Assembly (NCBI GenBank): GCA_030637505.1
Contig: DAOWGJ010000205.1
Location: 1 to 7,712 of the forward strand
Reading direction: 5' to 3'
From: Holophagae bacterium
GTDB taxonomy: Bacteria > Acidobacteriota > Thermoanaerobaculia > Thermoanaerobaculales > Sulfomarinibacteraceae
Length of the DNA stretch: 7,712 nucleotides
Shown: in pieces, positions 1 through 5,120 of the stretch
How the letters are laid out: the number at the start of each line of letters is the position of its first letter
How positions within the stretch are numbered: the first letter of the stretch is position 1
Position numbers and translations under genes: made by a program
The notes under the pieces: model-generated
What the model saw: the letters and a program-made list of their open reading frames with translations, nothing else
What the model was told of the DNA's origin: nothing
Databases searched by the model: none

Positions 1-191
1 AGGTGCAGGCCGCGGATGATGAAGGTATCGGCGGGCTCGGCCAGGGCCGAGCCCGTGTGAGCGTTTGTCACGCCGATTACCAGCGCACTGACCTTGGCGG
101 GGCCGGCCAGCCACAGCGTCCCTGCGATCAAGGCGACGGCGACGGCCGCCCCAAAGGCCTGCCGGATTCGGGGCGCCCGGTCGCCGCTCAC
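1..191 (-). CDS. Unknown membrane-anchored protein, 5' part only (runs off left edge)
   Basis: The reverse strand from 191 is open to the window edge for 63 codons. It begins with GTG, whose last two bases plus the next A form the TGA stop of the glycosyltransferase upstream (GTGA overlap), so translation is probably coupled. The visible N-terminus is a short basic stretch (MSGDRAPRIR) followed by a hydrophobic segment at about residues 12-30 (FGAAVAVALIAGTLWLAG). A mildly polar region follows, ending TFIIRGLHL at the edge. This fits a signal anchor or uncleaved signal peptide with the rest of the protein outside the cytoplasm. I recognise no family from this fragment. Because it sits directly behind a lipid-linked-sugar type glycosyltransferase, a role in envelope glycan or lipid-sugar handling is possible, but that is inference from position only. 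Confidence 0.6.
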   Translation of the reverse strand, partial: MSGDRAPRIRQAFGAAVAVALIAGTLWLAGPAKVSALVIGVTNAHTGSALAEPADTFIIRGLH

Positions 192-1141
192 GATCGACCG
201 GGTGGAAGCCGGCGGTCGCGGGCTCGTTCGACCGCCTCTTCCAACAGACGACGGTTGACGGCAATCAGGTCGGCGACGATCCCGACGACCCAAATCTGGA
301 CGCCGACGAGGATCAAGACAACGGCCAGCAGTAGAGACTGGACGTGGCCCGCCGGACTGTCGCCGCTGAAGAAGTACCACAGGAAACGAAGGAGCAGGGC
401 CGCGCCGGCGGTGACGGGGATGGCGCCGATCCGCAGGAAAATCCTCAAAGGGTTGTAGAGGACGACGATTCGGGCCAGGCTTTCCAGCGAGCGGAGGACA
501 TAGCCCAGGTTGGATTTGAAAAGTCGGGAGGGTCGCTGCTCTTCGGAGGCCGAGCGGATCGGGACCGAGACAACGTTGAGTCCTGCTTCCCCCGCCTGAA
601 GAATAGTTTCGAGAGTGTAGGTGAAACGCGTGAAGACGTGGAGTTTGAGGGCGGTTTGCCGTGTGATGGCCCTGAACCCGGAGGTGGCATCCCTGACGTT
701 GGTATGGGAGAGTTTCCTGACGACCCACGACCCCAGTTTTTGGAGGAGTTTTTTGGTCGTCGAGAATCGATTGAGGTTCTCGACCTGACGATCTCCTATG
801 ACCATCTGGGCTTCGCCTGACAGGATCGGCGCCACCAACGCGGTGATGTCTCGGGGATCGTATTGGCCGTCTGCATCGGTGTTGACGATGACGTCGGCGC
901 CGTCTTCCACGGCGGCCCGGAGGCCGGTCGCAAAAGCGACCGCCAGGCCGCGGTGCACGGGCAAACGGACGACCTTTGCGCCGTGGTCCCGGGCGATCTC
1001 GGCCGTGAGGTCGGTCGAACCGTCGTCAACGACCTGCACACCTACTTCGTCAAAACCGTCGATCTCGGTGGGGAGGCTGTCCAGGGTCCGGCCAAGGCAG
1101 GCTTCTTCGTTCCAGGCCGGGATCTGAATGATGAGTTTCAT
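188..1141 (-). CDS. Membrane-anchored GT2 glycosyltransferase, dolichyl/polyprenyl-phosphate mannose synthase or GtrB-like
   Basis: This 317-residue protein is a GT-A fold family 2 glycosyltransferase that probably moves a sugar from a nucleotide sugar onto a polyprenyl-phosphate lipid at the inner face of the membrane. Visible motifs are the N-terminal strand with IPAWNEE (residues 7-13), VVDDGSTD (37-44) for nucleotide binding, and NTDADGQYDP (87-96), whose D89-x-D91 is the metal-binding DxD. RDATSGFRA (150-158) is typical of the DPM/DPG-synthase branch. Two hydrophobic segments follow at about 236-258 and 268-293, as in GtrB/ArnC-type enzymes, with a short basic tail. Length is normal for that branch. 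The ATG at 1141 gives the canonical N-terminus MKLIIQIPAWNEE; there is no good Shine-Dalgarno, and a TATGCT box lies 12 bases upstream. The stop overlaps the next gene by GTGA. The sugar and final acceptor cannot be read from sequence. Confidence 0.9.
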   Translation of the reverse strand: MKLIIQIPAWNEEACLGRTLDSLPTEIDGFDEVGVQVVDDGSTDLTAEIARDHGAKVVRLPVHRGLAVAFATGLRAAVEDGADVIVNTDADGQYDPRDITALVAPILSGEAQMVIGDRQVENLNRFSTTKKLLQKLGSWVVRKLSHTNVRDATSGFRAITRQTALKLHVFTRFTYTLETILQAGEAGLNVVSVPIRSASEEQRPSRLFKSNLGYVLRSLESLARIVVLYNPLRIFLRIGAIPVTAGAALLLRFLWYFFSGDSPAGHVQSLLLAVVLILVGVQIWVVGIVADLIAVNRRLLEEAVERARDRRLPPGRS

Positions 1142-1153
1142 TGAGCAAAAGGT

Positions 1154-1159
1154 AGCATA
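1154..1159 (-). promoter_or_regulatory. Possible -10 box (TATGCT) for the GT2 gene
   Basis: Read on the minus strand, TATGCT lies 12 bases before the ATG at 1141, matching TATAAT at four of six positions. This would give a very short leader and would explain the lack of a Shine-Dalgarno. No -35 stands out at 17 bp; the heptamer array occupies that place. Weak call from motif likeness only. Confidence 0.2.
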
Positions 1160-1162
1160 GAC

Positions 1163-1192
1163 GCTGTCAGCTATCAGCTATCAGCTGTCAGC
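1163..1192. repeat. Heptamer tandem array, four units of GCTRTCA
   Basis: Four consecutive 7-base units read GCTGTCA, GCTATCA, GCTATCA, GCTGTCA and end in GC. They lie 22 bases upstream of the GT2 start codon, in the divergent intergenic region. A single further unit (GCTATCA, 2098-2104) lies at the other end of the neighbouring plus-strand gene. Short arrays of this heptamer are, as far as I recall, scattered through intergenic DNA of several phyla; no function is known to me. The outer two units are identical to each other, as are the inner two. Confidence 0.85.
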
Positions 1193-1222
1193 CGGGAAGC
1201 TCGGAAGCCAGGACTCTGTGGC

Positions 1223-1376
1223 GCTGGGACGCGAAGGCACGATGGTGGGCCAAGGCCCACCCTACGAGACGGTCAATTCTGTGTAGGGTGGGCCTTGGCC
1301 CACCACTCGGCTACGAGACGGTCAACTCTTTGTAGGGTGGGCCTTGGCCCACCACTCGGCTTCCTAGCGTCCCAGC
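1223..1376. repeat. Nested palindromic repeat block (10-bp outer arms, three 23-bp repeats inside)
   Basis: The block is bounded by a perfect 10-base inverted repeat, GCTGGGACGC at 1223-1232 and GCGTCCCAGC at 1367-1376. Inside are three exact copies of a 23-base repeat beginning GTAGGGTGGGCC: minus orientation at 1243-1265, plus at 1283-1305 and plus at 1332-1354. Each copy can fold by itself, GGTGGGCC pairing with GGCCCACC across two bases. The first two copies also face each other as 23-base arms with a 17-base spacer. Similar GTAGGGTGGGC-type dispersed repeats are known to me from many bacterial genomes, but I cannot identify a named family. There is no transposase in it. It could be a REP/MITE-like non-autonomous element or a mutation-prone intergenic repeat. 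Confidence 0.85.
1262..1359. repeat. 49-bp tandem duplication, two units
   Basis: Unit one is 1262-1310 and unit two is 1311-1359. Both start CTACGAGACGGTCAA and end CCACCACTCGG. They agree at 47 of 49 positions, differing only at unit positions 16 (T/C) and 20 (G/T). Each unit carries one plus-orientation copy of the 23-base palindromic repeat, so the second copy in this block arose by, or was carried along in, the duplication. Confidence 0.85.
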
Positions 1377-1414
1377 TTTTCAATGCAGGTACGGAGACCT
1401 GCGCTCCAAACGGC

Positions 1415-1420
1415 TACAAT
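1415..1420 (+). promoter_or_regulatory. Possible -10 box (TACAAT) for the gene at 1427, leaderless arrangement
   Basis: TACAAT ends six bases before the GTG at 1427, which places the expected transcription start on or next to the start codon. No Shine-Dalgarno is visible before this GTG, which fits a leaderless mRNA. I see no convincing -35 hexamer 16-18 bases upstream. Motif-level evidence only. Confidence 0.3.
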
Positions 1421-1426
1421 GCGGCT

Positions 1427-2098
1427 GTGACGACCAAGCATGAACCCGGCGTTGAGGGCGTTGCCACGGGACGCGGTGGGTGTCTTCGAGCGCTCGTTGC
1501 TGCTCCGGCACTGGCGGTGCTGGCGCCGATGGCTGCCCTGTACCGGTCGTGGGCCCGGAGGCGGCGTGGACCTGAGGTTGTCGTCACGTCCCACATTGAG
1601 GCCTTCGAGCGTTCGGAGTCGGAATGGACCAGGGTGGTGGCAACAATCGATATTCCCCATTCGCTGGACGGTGTTCATATGATCACCCATTCTGTCGTTC
1701 GCATTGCTGAGGGCCTGGGCTTCGGTGGTGAGGTCTTTCACCTGGTGCACCGGGAGTCGGGTCGGCAGGAGACGATTGCGGTTCCCCTCGGTTCGACGAT
1801 CAACGATCTGGCCGAACGGTTGGCCCTGTCGTGCCGTCGGTCGGTTCTTGAAGAGAGGGTCCTGGTGTGGCTGGCCTTGAAACGGGGCCACCACCTTGGT
1901 GAGATTCTCGATCCCCTGGCCTACGACCCAGAGGCCCCGGGAGAACCGGAGTGCGTGCTGCGCACGGCCCCGATCACCTGGGCCCTGGTTCTCAGGCGCC
2001 ACCGTGGCGCGGCCTCGACAGTCTTTGAGTTGGATTTCATCGTCCCGGAAGATCATGCCGAAGGCGTCAAGACAGCCATGACCCGACTCTCCGGGTAG
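1427..2098 (+). CDS. Unrecognised protein with one N-terminal membrane segment
   Basis: The frame codes for about 223 residues from GTG 1427. It is open further upstream to a TTG at 1295, but that start lies inside the palindromic repeat block and would add a low-complexity, non-protein-like N-terminus, so the later start is preferred; it is not certain. From GTG the protein has a short polar lead, a hydrophobic segment at about residues 21-38 (LRALVAAPALAVLAPMAALY) followed by SWARRRR, and then a soluble domain of some 180 residues. The basic cluster after the segment suggests the soluble part stays in the cytoplasm, or is an N-terminal anchor of unsure topology. The soluble part has alternating strands and helices (VVVTSHIEAFERSE, VATIDIPHSLDGVHM, WALVLRRHRG, FELDFIVPEDH). 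I recognise no catalytic motif or family. It converges with murI and is divergent from the GT2 gene, so it is probably transcribed alone. Confidence 0.65.
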   Translation: MTTKHEPGVEGVATGRGGCLRALVAAPALAVLAPMAALYRSWARRRRGPEVVVTSHIEAFERSESEWTRVVATIDIPHSLDGVHMITHSVVRIAEGLGFGGEVFHLVHRESGRQETIAVPLGSTINDLAERLALSCRRSVLEERVLVWLALKRGHHLGEILDPLAYDPEAPGEPECVLRTAPITWALVLRRHRGAASTVFELDFIVPEDHAEGVKTAMTRLSG

Positions 2099-2107
2099 CT
2101 ATCAGCT

Positions 2108-2128
2108 CTGCTTCGTCTTTCGAAGCAG
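2108..2128. terminator. Perfect 8-bp hairpin between convergent genes
   Basis: CTGCTTCG (2108-2115) pairs with CGAAGCAG (2121-2128) across a five-base loop, TCTTT. It lies 10 bases after the stop at 2098 and 15 bases beyond the racemase stop at 2144 on the other strand, so it could end transcripts from both sides. No run of U follows on either strand, so it is not a classic intrinsic terminator. It might instead protect 3' ends or halt convergent polymerases. Confidence 0.4.
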
Positions 2129-2143
2129 TTCGTGGATAAGTCG

Positions 2144-2929
2144 CTAAAGGTCTACAACCTCGAGATGCTCCGGGTCTGACCCAAGGATGGCCCTGGCAAT
2201 TCTCCGAAAACGGTCTGAAGCATCGGTCAAGTGGATTGCGACTTGCCCCACTCCTCCTCTGCCGGCGGAGGGGCCTCGGAATCGCTGGACGACCGCATCG
2301 GTCACTGCTGTCGCCGAGTCGATCAGGCTGACGCCCGGTCCGGCGACTCTGGCGAGAGAAGGCCTCAACAGCGGATAGTGGGTGCACCCGAGAATGATGG
2401 CTTCGAGCCCCGTATCCAACAGCGGTCGGAGGTAGATCTCGGCGATCTGGTCCGTTATTGGGTGATCGCCCCAGCCCTCTTCCGCTAGTGGAACGAACAA
2501 TGGGCACGGGGCTGCCGTAACCGACACCTCGGGCGCTGCCCGGTGGAGGGCCTTCTGATAGGCGCCCGAACGGATGGTGCCTTCAGTGCCGATGACTGCC
2601 ACCTTCCGGGCGCCGCCGGCCAGTGCCGCGCGGACCCCGGGTTCAATCACGCCGATCACTGGGACCGGAGAGATCTCGGTCAGGGCAGGGAGGGCGAACG
2701 CTGACGCCGTGTTGCAGGCCACGACCAGGAGTCTGATGTCGTTCCGGAACAAATGCTCCGCGGCATTGAGGGCGTATCGCCGGATTGTCGTCTCGGATTT
2801 CGAGCCGTAGGGGAGGCGGGCCGTGTCGCCCAGGTAGAGATAGTCCTGTTCCGGAAGCCTCTTTCGGAGCGCCTTCAAGACGGTCAATCCGCCAACGCCC
2901 GAGTCGAAGATGCCGATGGCTTCCCGCAT
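2144..2929 (-). CDS. murI: Glutamate racemase MurI
   Basis: This 261-residue enzyme interconverts L- and D-glutamate in the cytoplasm, supplying the D-glutamate that MurD adds to the peptidoglycan stem peptide. Numbered from the ATG at 2929, hallmarks are IGIFDSGVGGLTVL (residues 5-18), GDTARLPYGSKS (34-45), the first catalytic cysteine C72 in VACNTAS, GVIEPGV (93-99), and the second catalytic cysteine C182 in GCTHYPLL. Length is typical. A TTG directly before the ATG is an alternative start; the ATG is preferred because GAGG lies 8 bases upstream (2938-2941). It is the last gene of an operon with the GerMN protein (40-bp gap) and the amidase, all related to the cell wall. All key residues are present and no disruption is visible. 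Confidence 0.97.
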   Translation of the reverse strand: MREAIGIFDSGVGGLTVLKALRKRLPEQDYLYLGDTARLPYGSKSETTIRRYALNAAEHLFRNDIRLLVVACNTASAFALPALTEISPVPVIGVIEPGVRAALAGGARKVAVIGTEGTIRSGAYQKALHRAAPEVSVTAAPCPLFVPLAEEGWGDHPITDQIAEIYLRPLLDTGLEAIILGCTHYPLLRPSLARVAGPGVSLIDSATAVTDAVVQRFRGPSAGRGGVGQVAIHLTDASDRFRRIARAILGSDPEHLEVVDL

Positions 2930-2969
2930 CAACGATTCCTCACGGGGCGGGCGTCGATACCTCTGGCGT

Positions 2970-3530
2970 TCATGAGGCGCCGATGAAGTGTTTGTTGAGG
3001 ACCAGGGGTCGCGAGAGATCCAGATGTCCCGTCAGCGTCGACCGTTCGGTTCCATCGAAAAGCACCTGCACCGCGACGACTTCGGTGTTCAGCAGGATCG
3101 AGTTGACCATGCCGTAGACCATCATCAGTTCGGTCGCCGAGCCTCCGAGAGGCTCGGGCGGACCGCTGAGATCGAGGTAGGCCTGGCCATCCGGGGTCAC
3201 GAAAATGGATCTCAGTTCTGCCGGGTAGGGGAGAATCGGCTGGAGGGAACTCCGGGGACCGGCGAGTAATTCAGCGAACACAATACGGATTCGGGCCGTC
3301 GTTTCCTCTGGGAGGGGCACCGTTCGGATCTCAGGATAAAGAAGCCCGTCGTTACCCGCGAAAAAGAGGGTGATTCTCTGCTCGGGCGCAGGGGTTGCCG
3401 TGGGCGGTGGCTCAGCGGGAATGACATCCGCAATCGGCATTACCTGGCTGGACCCCGCCACCAGGAGCCAAGCCAGCAGGGCCCCGATGGCCAGGCCGGC
3501 CAGCAGGATGACGATCAGGCGGACATTCAT
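2970..3530 (-). CDS. GerMN-domain protein, membrane anchored
   Basis: The protein is 186 residues: an N-terminal signal anchor (about residues 4-25, LIVILLAGLAIGALLAWLLV), a Pro/Thr-rich linker (PPPTATPAPE, 41-50), then one GerMN domain from about 51 to 175. Domain signs are ITLFFAGNDGLLYPEIRTVPL, the helix with VFAELLAGPR, the strand AYLDLSGP (117-124), the helix MVYGMVNSILLNTEVVAVQVLFDG and the ending GHLDLSRPLVLN (168-179). GerMN is named from Bacillus GerM, but single-domain versions occur widely in non-sporulating bacteria, where they are thought to act in the cell wall; the ligand is unknown to me. The ATG at 3530 overlaps the amidase stop (ATGA) and has no Shine-Dalgarno, so it probably depends on coupled translation. 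The same frame stays open further upstream inside the amidase gene, but that extension is a shadow and would hide the anchor. Confidence 0.9.
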   Translation of the reverse strand: MNVRLIVILLAGLAIGALLAWLLVAGSSQVMPIADVIPAEPPPTATPAPEQRITLFFAGNDGLLYPEIRTVPLPEETTARIRIVFAELLAGPRSSLQPILPYPAELRSIFVTPDGQAYLDLSGPPEPLGGSATELMMVYGMVNSILLNTEVVAVQVLFDGTERSTLTGHLDLSRPLVLNKHFIGAS

Positions 3531-4966
3531 TGTCTGGCCAGAAAGTCCCTGATACCCAGAGCGATGGCATCGGCCAGGGCCTGTTGGTGGTCCGGTGAGG
3601 CCAGCTGCTTCATTTCTTCGGAGTTCGAAAGAAAGCCGACCTCGACCAGGACAGCCGGCATGGTCGCACCGGTCAAGACGACGAATGGCGCCTGCTTGAC
3701 TCCCCGATCCTTGAGGCCCAACAGGGCGTTGAGCCGCGCTTGCACCCGGAGGGCCAGGCGGGCACTCTCGTTGAGTACCTCGGATTGAGCCATGTCCCAG
3801 AGGATCAGGTCCAAGGTTGAGCCCTGGCCTGACGAGCCTCCATTGGCCCGGTTTTCCAGATCGGCAGTGGACTGGGCGGCCGCGTCGCTGGCCCGATCGT
3901 CCAGGCTCATGTAGTAGGTCTCGGCGCCGTGAACCGAGGGCGCTGTCCACGCGTTGGCATGGAGAGAGACGAAACCCTGAGCATCGAGACGGTTGGCCAG
4001 GGCGGCACGGTCAGTCAGGGCTCGTCCCACGTCCCCGTCACGGGTCAGGCGGACGGGATGGCCCGCTGCCCGGAGGACTCGTGCCAACCGGCCTGCAATC
4101 GCAAGGGCCAGCTCCTTCTCGGTCAGGCCCGATTCTCCGACGGCGCCGGTGTCTTCGCCGCCGTGACCGGGATCGATGACGATGGGACGAGGCCCGGATC
4201 GCTCTATCGGTCGGGCGATGATCGGCGCCGGGGTCGGCGTCGGGGGCACCGGGCCCAGTTCCATCACCACCCGGTCGGGCCTGGTCAGTACATTCCAGGA
4301 GATCAATCCGACGCCCGGGCTGAGTTCAACTTCGAGCCGGCCGGGCGCCGCGATGACCGCCCGGACCCGGCGGGACCGAAGGCGGTTGGGACTTTCGATG
4401 AAGGGCGCCGATCGTGGCATCAGGATGACCACGCCGCCCCCGGGTCGGGCCTCGACCGAGGCCTCGACCGTCCGATCGAGCGACAGCACCAGCGTTGTCG
4501 TTGCCCTGAAGTCCGCAGCCGCCGGGCGGACGGTGATGGGTCTACCGGAACTGACGCCGGGGACAATCGAGTATCCGCCGACGAATGCTTCGAGGTGGAA
4601 GCCGAACGGGGCCAGGATGAAATCGTCGAGGAAACTGAGCGTGACCGCGATGCCGGCAGGCGAGCTGATCGGTGCGTCCCTGGCTTCCGCCAGCTTGCCG
4701 TTGACCAGAACCAGGCGACGGTCGGGGGAGACTTGTACCAGGTGTTCGCCCAGCGACAGGGCCCAGACCCCGGCGGAGGCGGAAAAGGCCGCCTCGCCTC
4801 CGAGGAGCGTCATGATCGGCGACACCTCGACCCGGTTTCGTACGGGGGCAGTGTCGATCTTGAGCCCTTGGTGTCTGAATTCCAGTGTCGGAGGAAGGGC
4901 CTGAGCCTGGAGCATGGTGGCGACCGCCAGGACCATTACGAGCATAATGAAAACGGTTTTCCGCAT
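3527..4966 (-). CDS. Exported N-acetylmuramoyl-L-alanine amidase (Amidase_3) with AMIN-like N-terminal region
   Basis: This 479-residue zinc enzyme cuts the amide bond between N-acetylmuramic acid and L-alanine in peptidoglycan outside the cytoplasm. Numbered from ATG 4966: a signal peptide at 1-22 (MRKTVFIMLVMVL, ending LQAQA); a region at about 25-145 resembling the copper-amine-oxidase-N type of domain; an AMIN-like beta region at about 150-240; a Pro/Thr linker PPTPTPAP (241-248); and the Amidase_3 domain at 261-479. Zinc ligands are seen as H268 in DPGHGG, E283 in LTEKE and H336 in SLHAN; the catalytic glutamate is E442 in VEVGFLSN. The frame is open upstream to about 5260, but the later ATG gives an ideal signal peptide. 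AMIN regions in this family help localise amidases in the envelope; the exact target here is unknown. It is the first gene of the operon with GerMN and MurI. Confidence 0.95.
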   Translation of the reverse strand: MRKTVFIMLVMVLAVATMLQAQALPPTLEFRHQGLKIDTAPVRNRVEVSPIMTLLGGEAAFSASAGVWALSLGEHLVQVSPDRRLVLVNGKLAEARDAPISSPAGIAVTLSFLDDFILAPFGFHLEAFVGGYSIVPGVSSGRPITVRPAAADFRATTTLVLSLDRTVEASVEARPGGGVVILMPRSAPFIESPNRLRSRRVRAVIAAPGRLEVELSPGVGLISWNVLTRPDRVVMELGPVPPTPTPAPIIARPIERSGPRPIVIDPGHGGEDTGAVGESGLTEKELALAIAGRLARVLRAAGHPVRLTRDGDVGRALTDRAALANRLDAQGFVSLHANAWTAPSVHGAETYYMSLDDRASDAAAQSTADLENRANGGSSGQGSTLDLILWDMAQSEVLNESARLALRVQARLNALLGLKDRGVKQAPFVVLTGATMPAVLVEVGFLSNSEEMKQLASPDHQQALADAIALGIRDFLARQ

Positions 4967-4975
4967 GGCGAGCAC

Positions 4976-4981
4976 ATGATA
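4976..4981 (-). promoter_or_regulatory. Possible -10 box (TATCAT) for the amidase operon
   Basis: On the minus strand TATCAT lies 9 bases before the amidase ATG at 4966, which has no nearby Shine-Dalgarno. Together with the boxes before 1427 and 1141 it suggests short-leader or leaderless transcripts in this genome. No good -35 is visible 17 bases upstream (CCATCC there). Confidence 0.25.
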
Positions 4982-5110
4982 GCAATTCCCTTGAGGCTGG
5001 ATGGTCCAGAGAATTCTGATGAACGGTGTTGGAAAACACGAAACCGGGTTGGGGATCAGCACGTAGAACGGACGATGCTGCGTTTTCGAGAGGTAAATCA
5101 ATTCTGCATC

Positions 5111-5116
5111 TGGAGG
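5111..5116 (+). promoter_or_regulatory. Shine-Dalgarno TGGAGG deciding the GTG start at 5121
   Basis: TGGAGG ends four bases before GTG 5121. It supports the GTG as the real start, as does the ideal signal peptide that follows. The spacing is a little short but workable. Confidence 0.65.
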
Positions 5117-5120
5117 TTTC

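Noticed and set aside
1243..1354. CRISPR-like array
   Set aside because: Repeats are in mixed orientation, the spacing (17 and 26 bases) is irregular, and the spacers are part of a tandem duplication rather than unique; no cas gene is present.
1364..2056. 230-residue minus-strand frame opposite the 1427-2098 gene
   Set aside because: The translation is low in hydrophobic residues and shows no motif; the plus-strand frame has a membrane segment and regular strand/helix alternation and is the better candidate.
3531..3950. N-terminal extension of the GerMN frame inside the amidase gene
   Set aside because: This part overlaps the catalytic domain of the amidase in another frame. The ATG at 3530 directly gives a signal anchor and an ATGA junction.
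4967..5120. Plus-strand promoter for the esterase (TTGGGG at 5049-5054)
   Set aside because: The hexamer at the matching -10 distance (ACGATG) is poor, so no promoter is claimed; apart from the Shine-Dalgarno and the TATCAT box I see nothing in this 154-bp divergent spacer.
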